Shown: in pieces, positions 16,907 through 27,280 of the stretch
How positions within the stretch are numbered: the first letter of the stretch is position 1
How the letters are laid out: every line of letters starts with the position of its first letter
Source: Providencia alcalifaciens
GTDB taxonomy: Bacteria > Pseudomonadota > Gammaproteobacteria > Enterobacterales > Enterobacteriaceae
NCBI RefSeq assembly: GCF_915403165.1
Contig: NZ_OU659204.1
Coordinates: 3,844,001-3,908,000, forward strand
Direction of reading: 5' to 3'
DNA length: 64,000 nt
The notes under the pieces: model-generated
Told to the model about the DNA's origin: nothing
Databases searched by the model: none
What the model saw: the letters and a program-made list of their open reading frames with translations, nothing else
Program-made: the position numbers and the translations under genes

Positions 16907-18013
16907 ATGAAAAAAGCATTAATTACTGGTATTACTGGTCAAGATGGTTCTTATTTAGCTGAATTTCTTCTAGAGAAAGGCTATCAAGTTCATGGACTTA
17001 TCCGTAGAACTTCCCTATTTAATACTGAACGTATTGACTCTGTTGTTAATAATAGCGACAGCATTAAATTGCACTATGGTGATTTGACTGACACTTCAAA
17101 CTTAATTCGCCTAGTCAAAGAAATTGAACCAGATGAAATTTATAACCTAGGCGCTATGTCTCATGTTGCAGTCTCTTTCGAATCCCCTGAATATACGGCG
17201 GATGTAGATGCAATTGGCACATTACGTTTACTTGAAGCTATTCGTATAAATGGGTTAGAGAAAAAAACTCGTTTTTATCAGGCTTCAACTTCTGAGCTGT
17301 ACGGTGAAGTGCAAGAAATTCCACAGCGTGAAACGACACCATTCCATCCTCGCTCCCCTTACGCCGTAGCAAAGATGTACGCTTACTGGATCACAGTGAA
17401 CTACCGTGAGTCATATGGCATGTATGCATGTAATGGCACACTCTTTAACCATGAGTCACCACGCCGAGGTGAAACCTTTGTAACACGCAAAATTACCCGT
17501 ACTATCGCGAATATTTCTCAAGGGTTAGAGTCATGCTTATATCTAGGTAATATGGATGCACTCCGTGATTGGGGTCATGCAAAAGATTACGTTCGTATGC
17601 AGTGGATGATGTTACAGCAAGAACAAGCAGATGATTTTGTTATCGCGACGGGTAAACAAATTTCTGTACGTGAATTTGTGAGAATGTCAGCAAAAGAAGC
17701 GGGTATTGAACTTTCATTCACAGGCGAAGGTATTAATGAAATAGCTACTGTGACTAATGTTGATAAGTCAATAGCTCCACATGTTAATGTCGGCGATATC
17801 ATTGTTCGTGTTAGCCCCAAATTCTTTAGACCTGCCGAAGTTGAAACATTATTAGGCGATCCATCAAAAGCGAAAGAAAAACTGGGATGGGTACCAGAGA
17901 TCACCGTTGAAGAAATGTGTGCTGAAATGGTTGCTTCAGATATACAGAAAGCAAAACAACATGCCTTATTGAAGGCAAATGGTTTTGATGTCTCTATTTC
18001 TTTAGAAAACTAA
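16907..18013 (+). CDS. gmd: GDP-mannose 4,6-dehydratase
   Basis: Converts GDP-D-mannose to GDP-4-keto-6-deoxy-D-mannose, first step to GDP-L-fucose. The 368-residue short-chain dehydrogenase has the NADP-binding [12 protein letters not shown] (residues 7-18), IRRTS, and the catalytic STSELYGEV and [12 protein letters not shown] segments, with [16 protein letters not shown] downstream. Very similar to enteric Gmd (373 residues in E. coli). It heads a cassette gmd-fcl-gmm-manC-manB with gaps of about 5-15 bp or an overlap, the order seen in colanic acid and fucose-containing O-antigen clusters. Confidence 0.97.
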   Translation: MKKALITGITGQDGSYLAEFLLEKGYQVHGLIRRTSLFNTERIDSVVNNSDSIKLHYGDLTDTSNLIRLVKEIEPDEIYNLGAMSHVAVSFESPEYTADVDAIGTLRLLEAIRINGLEKKTRFYQASTSELYGEVQEIPQRETTPFHPRSPYAVAKMYAYWITVNYRESYGMYACNGTLFNHESPRRGETFVTRKITRTIANISQGLESCLYLGNMDALRDWGHAKDYVRMQWMMLQQEQADDFVIATGKQISVREFVRMSAKEAGIELSFTGEGINEIATVTNVDKSIAPHVNVGDIIVRVSPKFFRPAEVETLLGDPSKAKEKLGWVPEITVEEMCAEMVASDIQKAKQHALLKANGFDVSISLEN

Positions 18014-18023
18014 GGATTATTAC

Positions 18024-18986
18024 GTGAAAAAAAGAGTTTTTGTTGCTGGTCATAATGGTATGGTTGGCTCAGCAATAGCTAGGCAGCTTGCTAATCGTAA
18101 TGATATTGAATTAATTACTAAATCACGTAATGAATTAGATCTGACGAATCAAGCTGATGTTGATAATTTTTTTGCTCACAATAAAATTGATGAAGTTTAT
18201 TTAGCTGCTGCAAAAGTAGGCGGTATCCACGCTAATAATACTTATCCCGCAGATTTTATTTATCAAAATCTCATTATGGAATGTAATATTATAAATGCTG
18301 CCCATAAAAATAATGTTCAACATCTATTATTTTTAGGTTCTTCATGTATTTATCCTAAGCTTGCATCTCAACCAATGTCAGAAAATGCTCTTCTAACTGG
18401 CATTTTAGAAGCGACTAACGAGCCTTATGCTATTGCAAAAATTGCCGGTATAAAACTATGTGAATCCTATAATCGCCAATACGGTCGTGATTATCGCAGT
18501 GTTATGCCAACAAATTTATACGGTGAAAATGATAATTTTCATCCAGAGAACTCTCACGTTATTCCAGCATTAATGCGTCGTTTCCACGAAGCAAAGCTCA
18601 ATAATGATGAGCAAGTCATTGTTTGGGGGACTGGTACCCCAATGCGTGAATTCCTTCACGTTGATGATATGGCCGCAGCATCTGTCTATGTCATGGAGCT
18701 TGATAACAAGACTTATCAAGACAATACCCAGCCAATGCTTTCTCATATCAACGTAGGTACAGGCGTCGACTGTACTATTCGTGAAATGGCAGAAACTATG
18801 GCAAAAGTTGTTGGTTTTGCCGGAAAAGTAGTCTTTGATAGCAGCAAACCGGATGGAACTCCACGTAAACTCATGGATGTTTCACGCTTGAAGGATCTAG
18901 GCTGGAGCTACTCTATTGAGTTAGAAGATGGTCTTGATAAAACTTACCAATGGTTTTTGCAAAATCAAAATAACTTCCGTAAATAA
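18024..18986 (+). CDS. fcl: GDP-L-fucose synthase
   Basis: Epimerase-reductase that turns GDP-4-keto-6-deoxymannose into GDP-L-fucose with NADPH. 320 residues; Rossmann motif [11 protein letters not shown], catalytic Ser in [11 protein letters not shown], Tyr and Lys in [15 protein letters not shown], then [21 protein letters not shown]. The start codon is GTG at 18024 with AAGGA upstream. Together with gmd it indicates L-fucose in the O-unit. No colA/colB-like genes are present, so colitose is unlikely. Confidence 0.96.
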   Translation: MKKRVFVAGHNGMVGSAIARQLANRNDIELITKSRNELDLTNQADVDNFFAHNKIDEVYLAAAKVGGIHANNTYPADFIYQNLIMECNIINAAHKNNVQHLLFLGSSCIYPKLASQPMSENALLTGILEATNEPYAIAKIAGIKLCESYNRQYGRDYRSVMPTNLYGENDNFHPENSHVIPALMRRFHEAKLNNDEQVIVWGTGTPMREFLHVDDMAAASVYVMELDNKTYQDNTQPMLSHINVGTGVDCTIREMAETMAKVVGFAGKVVFDSSKPDGTPRKLMDVSRLKDLGWSYSIELEDGLDKTYQWFLQNQNNFRK

Positions 18987-18998
18987 TAGGTTGTTAAT

Positions 18999-19475
18999 AT
19001 GACGCAACGATTAGAATTAAATACGTTTAAAACGGTCGTTGCATCTACGCCCCTCGTTTCCATTGACTTGATTGTTTGCAATTCAAACAACCAAGCATTA
19101 CTAGGATTACGTAATAACCGCCCGGCTCAAGGTTATTGGTTTGTTCCTGGAGGACGTATTTGCAAAGATGAAACGTTTGATGATGCATTCTGTCGCCTGA
19201 CGCATGCAGAACTTGGTTTTTCTTACGATATAAACGAATCTATCTTTATTGGGCATTATCAGCATTTATATGCTGATAATTTTTCTGAAGACAATTTTTC
19301 AACTCACTATGTCGTACTGGGTTATTTAATTAAACAAGATATTGACCTCAATACATTACCACTAGAACAACATAATAATTATAAGTGGTGGGATATCAAT
19401 GAGCTGCTTGCTTCAAGTGAAGTTCATGATAATACAAAGGCTTACTTTCTTAGTCATCACTTCAATTCACGGTAA
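18999..19475 (+). CDS. gmm: GDP-mannose mannosyl hydrolase
   Basis: Nudix-fold enzyme that hydrolyses GDP-mannose and GDP-glucose to sugar and GDP, 158 residues. The atypical Nudix block GGRICKDETFDDAF-CRLTHAELG lacks the usual R-E-x2-E-E pattern, as is normal for Gmm. N-terminal TPLVSIDLIVCN and RPAQGYWFVPGG match WcaH. It probably tunes the GDP-mannose pool. It lies between fcl and manC as in colanic-acid-like clusters. Confidence 0.93.
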   Translation: MTQRLELNTFKTVVASTPLVSIDLIVCNSNNQALLGLRNNRPAQGYWFVPGGRICKDETFDDAFCRLTHAELGFSYDINESIFIGHYQHLYADNFSEDNFSTHYVVLGYLIKQDIDLNTLPLEQHNNYKWWDINELLASSEVHDNTKAYFLSHHFNSR

Positions 19476-19481
19476 ATTATA

Positions 19482-20888
19482 ATGTTATTGCCTGTTATTA
19501 TGGCCGGAGGCTCTGGTAGTCGTTTATGGCCTCTTTCTCGTAGCTTATATCCAAAACAATTTATTAGCCTCACGAGCAAAAAAACGATGCTACAAGAGAC
19601 TATTGCTCGCCTAAAAAATATAGAGCATCAGCCTCCATTACTTATTTGTAATGAAGAGCACCGGTTTATTGTTGCAGAACAACTGAGACAAGAGAATTTT
19701 AAACACAGTGGTATTATTTTAGAGCCCGTTGGACGTAACACAGGGCCAGCGATTGCATTAGCGGCAATTAAATCCATGCAAAATGGTGATGATCCTCTAC
19801 TGCTTGTTTTAGCCGCAGATCATGTTATTCAAGACCATGCATCCTTCACAAAGAGCATTGAAAAGGCAATCACCTCCGCAGAACAAGGCGCTTTAATTAC
19901 CTTTGGAATTGTTCCGACTGCTCCAGAAACAGGTTATGGCTATATTAAAAAAGGTAATTTAGTCAATGAATCCGCTTTCCAAGTTGAACGTTTCGTTGAA
20001 AAGCCTGATTTAAATACTGCTGAACAATATATTGCTAGCAATGAGTATCTTTGGAATAGCGGAATGTTTTTATTTAAAGCATCTTGCTATGTTAACGAGT
20101 TAAAGAAACACGCCCCTGAAATTCTATCCAGCTGTGAACTAGCCCTTAAAAATTCGCTTAGTGATTTAGACTTTACACGTATCAATGCCGAAATTTTTGA
20201 AGCCTGTCCAGAAGACTCCATTGACTATGCCGTTATGGAAAAAGCAGACAATGTCTTAGTTGTTCCAATGGATGCAGGATGGAGTGATGTTGGTTCATTC
20301 AGTTCACTTTGGGAAGTCTCTCCTAAAGATCAGCAGTCTAACGTGATCATTGGTGACGTTCTTACAGAAAATACTAGAAATAGTTATGTTTATTCGCAAA
20401 GTAAACTCGTCTCTACTGTTGGTGTTGATAACTTGGTTATTATTGAAACTAAAGATGCGGTTCTTGTTGCGAACAAAGATAATGTCCAAGATGTCAAAAG
20501 TATCGTTAATCAACTGAAACAAGCAGGCCGTAGTGAATGTGAGCAACACCGTGAAGCATATCGCCCATGGGGAACTCATGACGAAATTGCACAGGGGGAA
20601 CGCTTTCACGTTAAACATTTGAAAGTCAAACCCGGTGAAAAAACCGCACTACAAATGCATTATCACCGAGCTGAGCACTGGGTAGTTGTACAAGGCACAG
20701 CTAAGGTTACTAACGGTGATAAAAGCTATATTTTAAGTGAGAACGAATCAACCTATATCCCTATAGGTTCACCTCATCGAATAGAAAATCCTGGAAAAAT
20801 TGACCTTCATTTAATTGAAGTTCGTTCTGGAAATTATCTCGAAGAAGATGACATTGTTCGCATTAAAGAATATGGGTTAGATGACTAA
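19482..20888 (+). CDS. manC: Mannose-1-phosphate guanylyltransferase
   Basis: Makes GDP-mannose from mannose-1-phosphate and GTP. 468 residues. The N-terminal nucleotidyltransferase domain begins [14 protein letters not shown] and has LVLAADHVI and the FVEKP signature. The C-terminal cupin domain, associated with mannose-6-phosphate isomerase activity in bifunctional members, has [28 protein letters not shown] and [12 protein letters not shown]. The type II isomerase motif suggests possible bifunctionality. Overlaps manB by 8 bp. Confidence 0.95.
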   Translation: MLLPVIMAGGSGSRLWPLSRSLYPKQFISLTSKKTMLQETIARLKNIEHQPPLLICNEEHRFIVAEQLRQENFKHSGIILEPVGRNTGPAIALAAIKSMQNGDDPLLLVLAADHVIQDHASFTKSIEKAITSAEQGALITFGIVPTAPETGYGYIKKGNLVNESAFQVERFVEKPDLNTAEQYIASNEYLWNSGMFLFKASCYVNELKKHAPEILSSCELALKNSLSDLDFTRINAEIFEACPEDSIDYAVMEKADNVLVVPMDAGWSDVGSFSSLWEVSPKDQQSNVIIGDVLTENTRNSYVYSQSKLVSTVGVDNLVIIETKDAVLVANKDNVQDVKSIVNQLKQAGRSECEQHREAYRPWGTHDEIAQGERFHVKHLKVKPGEKTALQMHYHRAEHWVVVQGTAKVTNGDKSYILSENESTYIPIGSPHRIENPGKIDLHLIEVRSGNYLEEDDIVRIKEYGLDD

Positions 20889-22347
20889 CCACCTAGACAT
20901 TCTTAACGATGATATGATTATGAATAGTTATGATGTAATAAAAAAATCAGGTATTCAGTTTGGTACCAGTGGTGCCCGTGGTTTAGTGACTCAGTTTACT
21001 CATGAAGCCTGTGCAGCTTTCACCCACGCATTCCTAGCAAGCATCAAAAGTAAATTTAATTTTCGTCAAGTCGCTATCGCGATAGATAACCGCCCGAGTA
21101 GTGAATTTATTGCAGCAGCTTGTATTGACGCTATCCAGAAACACGGCTTTGAGCCGCTTTTCTATGGCGTTATCCCTACCCCAGCCCTTGCTTATACTGC
21201 GATGCAAAGTAATATTCCTTGCATTATGGTAACGGGTAGCCACATTCCTTTTGATAGAAACGGTTTAAAGTTTTATCGACCTGATGGTGAAATAACAAAG
21301 GCTGATGAACTTGAAATTCTGAACAGTAATGTAGAATTTGAACTCTCTCCTATCTTAGCTCCGTTATTACCCGTAAACACTCTCGCAACAGAGCAATACA
21401 TTCAACGATATTGCTCTATCTTTGATGAAAAACTATTAACAGGAAAACGTATTGGTATTTATGAGCACTCAAGTGCTGGTCGAGATATTTATCCGGTTCT
21501 ATTTAAGAAGCTAGGCGCCGAAGTTATTTCTTTGGAAAGAAGTGACATATTTGTTCCGATTGATACTGAAGCTGTTTCTGAAGAAGACAAAATCAGAGCA
21601 CAGAACTGGTCTAAATTACACGGCTTTGATGCAATATTCTCAACGGATGGAGATGGTGACCGACCTCTAGTGGCTGATGAAAATGGTGTATGGCTACGAG
21701 GTGATATACTAGGTTTACTATGTTCATTAGAAATGGGTATTGAAGCACTAGCGATTCCGGTAAGTTGCAATACAATTATCTCAAAAGCAGAGCAGTTTAA
21801 ATGTGTAAAGCAAACAAAAATTGGCTCACCTTATGTCATTGAAGAATTTACTAATTTAGCTCAAGACCATTCCAAAATCGCAGGCTTTGAAGCCAATGGT
21901 GGCTTCCTGCTTGGGTCAGACGTCCTAGTTAATAATAAACCACTCGCAGCACTACCAACCCGCGATGCTGTCTTACCATTCCTAATGTTATTATCAGCAG
22001 CAAAGAAAGTAGGTATCGCCTCTTTGGTTAATTTATTACCACAGCGCATCACTTTTAGTGACCGTATACAAAACTTTGCAACAGAAAAAAGCAAAAGCAT
22101 CATTGAAAAAGCCACAAGTAATCCTGATAAATTATTGAACGATTTAGGCTTTAGCGATGCACGTATACTAGAAATCAACACTATTGATGGCTTAAGGATG
22201 ACATTATCCAACGGTAATATTATCCATCTAAGACCTTCAGGTAATGCACCAGAATTAAGATGCTATGCTGAAGCAAATAGCGCTGAAATAGCGCAATCTA
22301 CCGTCATTCAAGCATTACGCCAAATTCAAACATTTTCTGACTTCTAA
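20881..22347 (+). CDS. manB: Phosphomannomutase
   Basis: Alpha-D-phosphohexomutase expected to interconvert mannose-6-P and mannose-1-P for GDP-mannose synthesis. 488 residues. The phosphoserine loop [14 protein letters not shown], metal loop [10 protein letters not shown], sugar loop [11 protein letters not shown] and phosphate-binding [15 protein letters not shown] are visible in order. It belongs to an O-antigen-associated branch distinct from the 456-residue CpsG/ManB of colanic acid, so sugar specificity is supported mainly by context. Overlaps manC by 8 bp. Confidence 0.9.
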   Translation: MTNHLDILNDDMIMNSYDVIKKSGIQFGTSGARGLVTQFTHEACAAFTHAFLASIKSKFNFRQVAIAIDNRPSSEFIAAACIDAIQKHGFEPLFYGVIPTPALAYTAMQSNIPCIMVTGSHIPFDRNGLKFYRPDGEITKADELEILNSNVEFELSPILAPLLPVNTLATEQYIQRYCSIFDEKLLTGKRIGIYEHSSAGRDIYPVLFKKLGAEVISLERSDIFVPIDTEAVSEEDKIRAQNWSKLHGFDAIFSTDGDGDRPLVADENGVWLRGDILGLLCSLEMGIEALAIPVSCNTIISKAEQFKCVKQTKIGSPYVIEEFTNLAQDHSKIAGFEANGGFLLGSDVLVNNKPLAALPTRDAVLPFLMLLSAAKKVGIASLVNLLPQRITFSDRIQNFATEKSKSIIEKATSNPDKLLNDLGFSDARILEINTIDGLRMTLSNGNIIHLRPSGNAPELRCYAEANSAEIAQSTVIQALRQIQTFSDF

Positions 22348-22361
22348 AAATTGGTTACCAC

Positions 22362-23528
22362 ATGAAAATAGCAATCGCAGGTACCGGCTACGTCGGTCTG
22401 TCTAACGCCATGTTACTGTCCCAAAACCACGAAGTGGTGGCGGTCGATATCATTCCTGAAAAAGTGGCGATGCTTAACAATAAGCAATCTCCGATTATCG
22501 ATACTGAAATCGAACAGTTTCTAACGGAAAAACAACTCAATTTCCGTGCAACAGAAGATAAAGTCGAAGCCTATACTGGCGCACAATACGTGATTGTGGC
22601 GACCCCGACAGACTACGACCCAAAAACTAACTACTTCAACACCAATTCTGTGGAATCCGTCATTCATGATGTGAACAAACTGAACCCGGAAGCGACCATT
22701 ATCGTTAAATCCACTATTCCTGTGGGCTTTACGGAGCGTCTGCGTGAAGAGTTTGGTTACACCAACGTGATTTTCTCCCCAGAATTCTTACGTGAAGGTC
22801 GCGCGCTGTGGGATAACCTGTATCCGTCCCGTATCGTGGTGGGTGAGCGCTCTGAACGCGCACAAATTTTCGCTGACTTGCTGTTAGAAGGCGCGATTAA
22901 GAAAGATGTGCCAGTGCTGTTCACTGACGGCACTGAAGCCGAAGCGGTTAAACTGTTCGCCAACACCTTCTTAGCGATGCGTGTGGCGTACTTCAACGAA
23001 TTAGACACTTATGCAGAAAGCCGTGGCTTGAATGCGCGTCAAATCATTGAAGGCGTCTCTTTAGACCCGCGTATCGGCAGCCACTACAATAACCCATCAT
23101 TCGGTTATGGCGGCTATTGCTTACCTAAAGATACCAAGCAGTTACTGGCGAACTACGACGATGTGCCAAATAACTTGATTAACGCGATTGTCGAATCTAA
23201 CCGTACTCGTAAAGACTTTATCTCGGATGCGATTATCGCTAAAGCGCCACGTAAAGTCGGTGTATATCGCTTAGTGATGAAAGCAGGCTCCGATAACTTC
23301 CGTGCCTCTGCGGTGCAGGGTGTGATGAAGCGTATCAAAGCGAAAGGGATTGAAGTGGTAGTTTACGAGCCAGTACTGAAAGAAGATGAATTCTTCCGCT
23401 CGAAAGTTATCCGTGATTTAGAAACGTTCAAAGCAGAAAGCGACATTATTCTGGCAAACCGTATGGTACCTGAACTGGATGATGTGGCGGATAAAGTCTC
23501 TACCCGTGACCTGTTTGGTAATGATTGA
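22362..23528 (+). CDS. ugd: UDP-glucose 6-dehydrogenase
   Basis: Oxidises UDP-glucose to UDP-glucuronate with two NAD+. 388 residues, as in E. coli. N-terminal [11 protein letters not shown] dinucleotide site, [12 protein letters not shown], and the catalytic Cys253 in [12 protein letters not shown] are present. UDP-GlcA can supply an acidic O-unit sugar, and is also the precursor for lipid A Ara4N. Codon use is clearly more GC-rich than that of the genes on both sides, so it looks like the native or a differently acquired copy. It is followed almost at once by a GT2 gene. Confidence 0.97.
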   Translation: MKIAIAGTGYVGLSNAMLLSQNHEVVAVDIIPEKVAMLNNKQSPIIDTEIEQFLTEKQLNFRATEDKVEAYTGAQYVIVATPTDYDPKTNYFNTNSVESVIHDVNKLNPEATIIVKSTIPVGFTERLREEFGYTNVIFSPEFLREGRALWDNLYPSRIVVGERSERAQIFADLLLEGAIKKDVPVLFTDGTEAEAVKLFANTFLAMRVAYFNELDTYAESRGLNARQIIEGVSLDPRIGSHYNNPSFGYGGYCLPKDTKQLLANYDDVPNNLINAIVESNRTRKDFISDAIIAKAPRKVGVYRLVMKAGSDNFRASAVQGVMKRIKAKGIEVVVYEPVLKEDEFFRSKVIRDLETFKAESDIILANRMVPELDDVADKVSTRDLFGND

Positions 23529-23529
23529 T

Positions 23530-24276
23530 ATGGTAACTACAGAAAATAACAAATTGGTATCTATTATAATGCCATGTTATAACTCTGAGAGATTCATCGT
23601 TGAGTCGATTAATTCTGTATTAGATCAAAGTTATAAATTTTTTGAACTAATTATTGTAAATGATGCATCAACTGATAATTCTGTAAGTTTAATTTCTTCT
23701 TATAAAGACTCACGGATAGTATTAATAAATTTAGAAAAAAATGAAGGTGTCTCCTCAGCAAGAAATAAAGGTTTATCTATTGCAAAAGGTGATTACATTG
23801 CTTTTATTGATAGCGATGATATATGGATATCAAATAAACTAGAAAAGCAAATTGAATTATTAAATAAAGACTGGGATGTAATATGTTCAAATTATTCTAC
23901 ATTTAATTTAAATGGATTAGTTAACACTCGATATGCCCCAGAAATAATAACATATAAAGATATGCTGCGGTCTTGTTTTATTGGTAACTTAACTGGAATA
24001 TATCATGCAAAAAAAATAGGGAAATTTTACCAAAAAAATGTAGGGTCAGAAGATTATTTAATGTGGTTATCTGTACTAAAAAAAGCCGAAAAAGCATACT
24101 GTATACAAGAACCTTTAGCTAAATATCGCATTCACGAAACATCCTTGTCTAGTAATAAGGTAAAATCAATTAATTGGCAATGGAATATATACAGAAAAGA
24201 GCTCAAGCTAAACTTTATACAAAGTTTCTATTATCTTTGTTGTTATATTTTTCACGCATTAAAAAAAAGAATTTAA
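23530..24276 (+). CDS. Glycosyltransferase family 2
   Basis: 248-residue GT-A transferase. Family signatures are LVSIIMPCYNSERFIVESINSVL, VNDASTDNS, GVSSARNKGL, AFIDSDD and, further on, SEDYLMWL. It probably adds an O-unit sugar. I start at ATG 23530, one base after the ugd stop; ATG 23521, overlapping ugd, is possible, and neither has a good ribosome site. AT content returns to the level of the early O-antigen genes, in contrast with ugd directly before it and galE after it. Confidence 0.87.
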   Translation: MVTTENNKLVSIIMPCYNSERFIVESINSVLDQSYKFFELIIVNDASTDNSVSLISSYKDSRIVLINLEKNEGVSSARNKGLSIAKGDYIAFIDSDDIWISNKLEKQIELLNKDWDVICSNYSTFNLNGLVNTRYAPEIITYKDMLRSCFIGNLTGIYHAKKIGKFYQKNVGSEDYLMWLSVLKKAEKAYCIQEPLAKYRIHETSLSSNKVKSINWQWNIYRKELKLNFIQSFYYLCCYIFHALKKRI

Positions 24277-24301
24277 TATTAAGAAAAAATAAGGTGAAAT
24301 A

Positions 24302-25327
24302 ATGAACAACCCTAGCATTTTAGTCACCGGCGGTCTTGGCTATATCGGTAGCCATACCTGCGTGCAAATGATCCAACAAGGTATTCAACCGATTATTTTA
24401 GATAATCTTCATAATGCCAACCTTGAAGTGCTTAATCGCATTGAAACCATCACGGGAACTAAACCGACATTTTATCAAGGTGATGTTCGTGATAAAGCCA
24501 TTTTGGACACCATTTTTGCTCAGCACTCAATTAGCTCAGTGATCCACTTTGCGGGTTTAAAAGCTGTAGGTGAATCTGTTGAAAAACCAATTGAATACTA
24601 TGATGTTAACGTTAATGGCACCTTAGTTTTAGTACAAAGCATGCGTCAGGCGGGTGTTAAAAGCTTAATCTTTAGCTCCTCTGCGACTGTGTATGGTGAG
24701 CCTGAACATACCCCGTTAACTGAAGAATCCTCTGTCGGAAATACTAATAGCCCATATGGCACGAGCAAATATATGGTTGAGCGTATTTTAACTGACCTCA
24801 GTTTCTCAGATAACGAATGGTCCATTTCCTTACTGCGCTATTTCAACCCAGTTGGTGCACATAATTCCGGCTTGATGGGTGAAGACCCTAATGGGATCCC
24901 AAATAACCTGACCCCGTTTATTGCACAAGTGGCAGTTGGTCGTCGTAAAGAACTTGCTGTATTTGGCGGGGATTATGCCACCAAAGACGGCACTGGCGTC
25001 CGCGATTATATCCATGTGATGGATTTAGCTGATGGGCATATTGCTGCATTAAATCACATGAACAAAGACTCAGGGCTTTACATCTATAATCTGGGTACAG
25101 GTACAGGAACTAGCGTACTGGAAGTGATTGCTGCTTTTGAAAAAGCTGTCGGTAAACCAATCCCTTATAAAATTGCCGAACGTCGTGCAGGAGATATTGC
25201 TGAATATTGGTCAACACCAGCAAAAGCAGAACGCGAACTTGGCTGGAAGGCTAAATATACTATTCAGGATATGGCTAATGATGTATGGCGCTGGCAATCT
25301 ATGAACCCTAACGGTTATCAAAGCTAA
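24302..25327 (+). CDS. galE: UDP-glucose 4-epimerase (GalE/Gne type)
   Basis: NAD-dependent short-chain epimerase interconverting UDP-glucose and UDP-galactose, possibly also the N-acetyl forms. 341 residues against 338 in E. coli. The motifs TGGLGYIGSHTCVQM, SSSATVYGEPEH, the catalytic SPYGTSKYMVE and LRYFNPVGAH are intact. Located last in the O-antigen cluster, where it would provide Gal or GalNAc donors. Whether it uses UDP-GlcNAc (Gne) cannot be decided from sequence alone. A good AAGGTGAA ribosome site precedes it and a terminator follows. Confidence 0.95.
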   Translation: MNNPSILVTGGLGYIGSHTCVQMIQQGIQPIILDNLHNANLEVLNRIETITGTKPTFYQGDVRDKAILDTIFAQHSISSVIHFAGLKAVGESVEKPIEYYDVNVNGTLVLVQSMRQAGVKSLIFSSSATVYGEPEHTPLTEESSVGNTNSPYGTSKYMVERILTDLSFSDNEWSISLLRYFNPVGAHNSGLMGEDPNGIPNNLTPFIAQVAVGRRKELAVFGGDYATKDGTGVRDYIHVMDLADGHIAALNHMNKDSGLYIYNLGTGTGTSVLEVIAAFEKAVGKPIPYKIAERRAGDIAEYWSTPAKAERELGWKAKYTIQDMANDVWRWQSMNPNGYQS

Positions 25328-25649
25328 ATCATTCTTGATATAGCATCAATTAGGCGAGCCTCTAGCTCGCCTTTTTATTTTTTATTTCCTCAAATTCTAT
25401 TCTCACCACACTATTAACCCACTCACTCCCTAGTTCGCTTCCGGTTATCCCCCAATCCTCCCTTATTCACAAAACATTCCCCCCATCAATATCATTTTTT
25501 ATTTTATTATATTTTTATATAACATCGATTTTTGGATGAATTGTTTGGTTTTTTATTTAAAACTGAATTATTATCCCGCGTGAAGTTTATATTGCGTAAC
25601 TTCGATTGCTAAAAATTACCATTATCCATCCTGATTTAGGGCGATTATC
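25328..25649. other. Intergenic region between galE and wza
   Basis: 322 bp. It holds the galE terminator at its start and then AT-rich sequence that should carry the wza promoter and leader. I found no JUMPStart or ops core here. No coding frame is supported. Confidence 0.6.
25352..25376 (+). terminator. Rho-independent terminator after galE
   Basis: Eight-base stem AGGCGAGC / GCTCGCCT, five-base loop, followed by TTTTATTTTT. It closes the O-antigen operon. Confidence 0.9.
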
Positions 25650-26798
25650 ATGTTCAGTAAATTTTTCATAACTATCACAATGAGCCTCCTAATTTCTGGA
25701 TGTCATCTCGCCCCGGGAACCTATATTTCCACATCAGGAAAGAGAGTTATTGATACTGGTGAGCAAGATATTAGCCAGCTTGTAGATATTTACCCTATCT
25801 CTCCTAAGTTGCTAGGCGAAATGCAAGTTGCCCCGGTGATTGCCAAATCTAATCCGCAACTTGAAGAGCAGCTAGCCAGTTATGACTATCGTGTTGGCGT
25901 GGGTGATGTGCTGGCAATCACCGTATGGAATCACCCTGAACTCACTATCCCTGCGGGCTCCTATCGCAGCGCTGCAGATTCAGGAAACTGGGTTCACGCA
26001 GATGGCACCATTTATTATCCCTATATTGGAAAAGTCCCCGTTCTCGGTAAAACAATCAGTGAAATCAGGAGATTAGTCAGTACCCGACTGGCCGCCTACC
26101 TTGAAGCACCACAAATCGATGTTAGCATTGCTGCCTTTCGCTCACAAAAAATCTATGTGTCTGGCGAAATTGCCAAACCGGGTTCCTTGCCCATCACCAA
26201 TGTCCCTCTCACTATTTTGGAAGCCTTTAATACCGCAGGCGGGTTAACCCAAAAGGCGGACTGGGATAATGTGATCCTCACCCGCGGAGGGAAAGAGATA
26301 AAAATCTCGCTGCAATCGTTAATCCAATACGGCGATTTAACCCAAAACTACTTAATGCTATCCGGCGATGTTCTCTATGTTCCCCGTAATGATGCGCAAA
26401 AGGTCTTTGTGATGGGAGAAGTGGGGAAACCGTCAACATTGACTATCGACCGTGCAGGAATGAGCATCACTGAAGCGCTAAGTAAAGCCAATGGACTCAG
26501 CCAAACTACCGCAAGTGCGACAGGGATTTTTGTCATTCGGTCAACGCATAAATCCGCACCAACAGCGGGTTCTGAAGACGAGCAATCCCTTCCCAAGATG
26601 GCAACTATTTATCAGCTTGACCTCTCCGATGCGACGTCACTCGTAATGGGAACGGAATTTAAATTACGACCTTATGACCTTGTTTATGTGACAGCAGCGC
26701 CTATTGTTCGGTGGAACCGTTTAATCACCCAATTACTGCCAACCATCGCCTCATACAATCAGCTTGCCGAAGGGACTAAGCGTATTTATGCATGGTAA
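25650..26798 (+). CDS. wza: Polysaccharide export outer-membrane lipoprotein Wza
   Basis: Octameric outer-membrane channel for group 1/4 capsule and colanic acid export. 382 residues with a lipoprotein signal whose lipobox is LISGC (Cys18). The polysaccharide export (PES) domain includes YDYRVGVGDVLAITVWNHPEL and GNWVHADGTIYYPYIGKV, followed by SLBB-type repeats such as ILEAFNTAGGLT and VFVMGEVGKPSTL. The C-terminal amphipathic helix begins VRWNRLITQLLPTI. Highly similar to E. coli Wza. First gene of wza-wzb-wzc, with no wzi beside it. Confidence 0.96.
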   Translation: MFSKFFITITMSLLISGCHLAPGTYISTSGKRVIDTGEQDISQLVDIYPISPKLLGEMQVAPVIAKSNPQLEEQLASYDYRVGVGDVLAITVWNHPELTIPAGSYRSAADSGNWVHADGTIYYPYIGKVPVLGKTISEIRRLVSTRLAAYLEAPQIDVSIAAFRSQKIYVSGEIAKPGSLPITNVPLTILEAFNTAGGLTQKADWDNVILTRGGKEIKISLQSLIQYGDLTQNYLMLSGDVLYVPRNDAQKVFVMGEVGKPSTLTIDRAGMSITEALSKANGLSQTTASATGIFVIRSTHKSAPTAGSEDEQSLPKMATIYQLDLSDATSLVMGTEFKLRPYDLVYVTAAPIVRWNRLITQLLPTIASYNQLAEGTKRIYAW

Positions 26799-26820
26799 TT
26801 TTATTTTTAATCAAATACTT

Positions 26821-27249
26821 ATGTTCAATAATATTCTTATCGTGTGCATGGGGAACCTCTGCCGGTCACCCACCGCAGAGCGTTTAATGCAGGGGCTTTT
26901 CCCCCAAAAAAGGATCCACTCTGCAGGCCTGATTGCACTGGAAAATCAACCTGTTGATGCTCAAGCTCGCCATATAGCAAAAAGCCATCGCCTCTCTTTA
27001 GAGGAAAACCGTTCTCGTCGTTTGACAGAGCATTTATGTCAGATGGCAGATTTGATCCTCGTGATGGAAAACTGCCATACCCAAAAACTTTATCGGCAGT
27101 TTCCGCAAACCCGAGGCAAAGTCATGCTATTTGGTGAATGGTTGAATAAAACCGAAATCCCTGACCCTTATAAACATAGCGAGGAAATGTTTGAGCATGT
27201 TTATCAGCTTATGGAAAAAGCGGCCGAGTCATGGCAAGGAAAGATTTAG
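26821..27249 (+). CDS. wzb: Low-molecular-weight protein-tyrosine phosphatase Wzb
   Basis: Cytoplasmic phosphatase that dephosphorylates the tyrosine tail of Wzc. 142 residues from ATG 26821, which matches the E. coli start MFNN; an in-frame ATG at 26788 overlapping wza is possible. The catalytic P loop CMGNLCRSPTAER (C-x5-R-S form) and the C-terminal Asp loop IPDPYKHSEE are intact. Lies between wza and wzc as usual. Confidence 0.95.
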   Translation: MFNNILIVCMGNLCRSPTAERLMQGLFPQKRIHSAGLIALENQPVDAQARHIAKSHRLSLEENRSRRLTEHLCQMADLILVMENCHTQKLYRQFPQTRGKVMLFGEWLNKTEIPDPYKHSEEMFEHVYQLMEKAAESWQGKI

Positions 27250-27280
27250 CCTCTATTAAACTTATTTAAAAACTAACCCT

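Noticed and set aside
18999..19475. gmm as a broken Nudix gene because the Nudix box is incomplete
   Set aside because: GDP-mannose mannosyl hydrolases naturally have this altered box; the frame is intact and of normal length.
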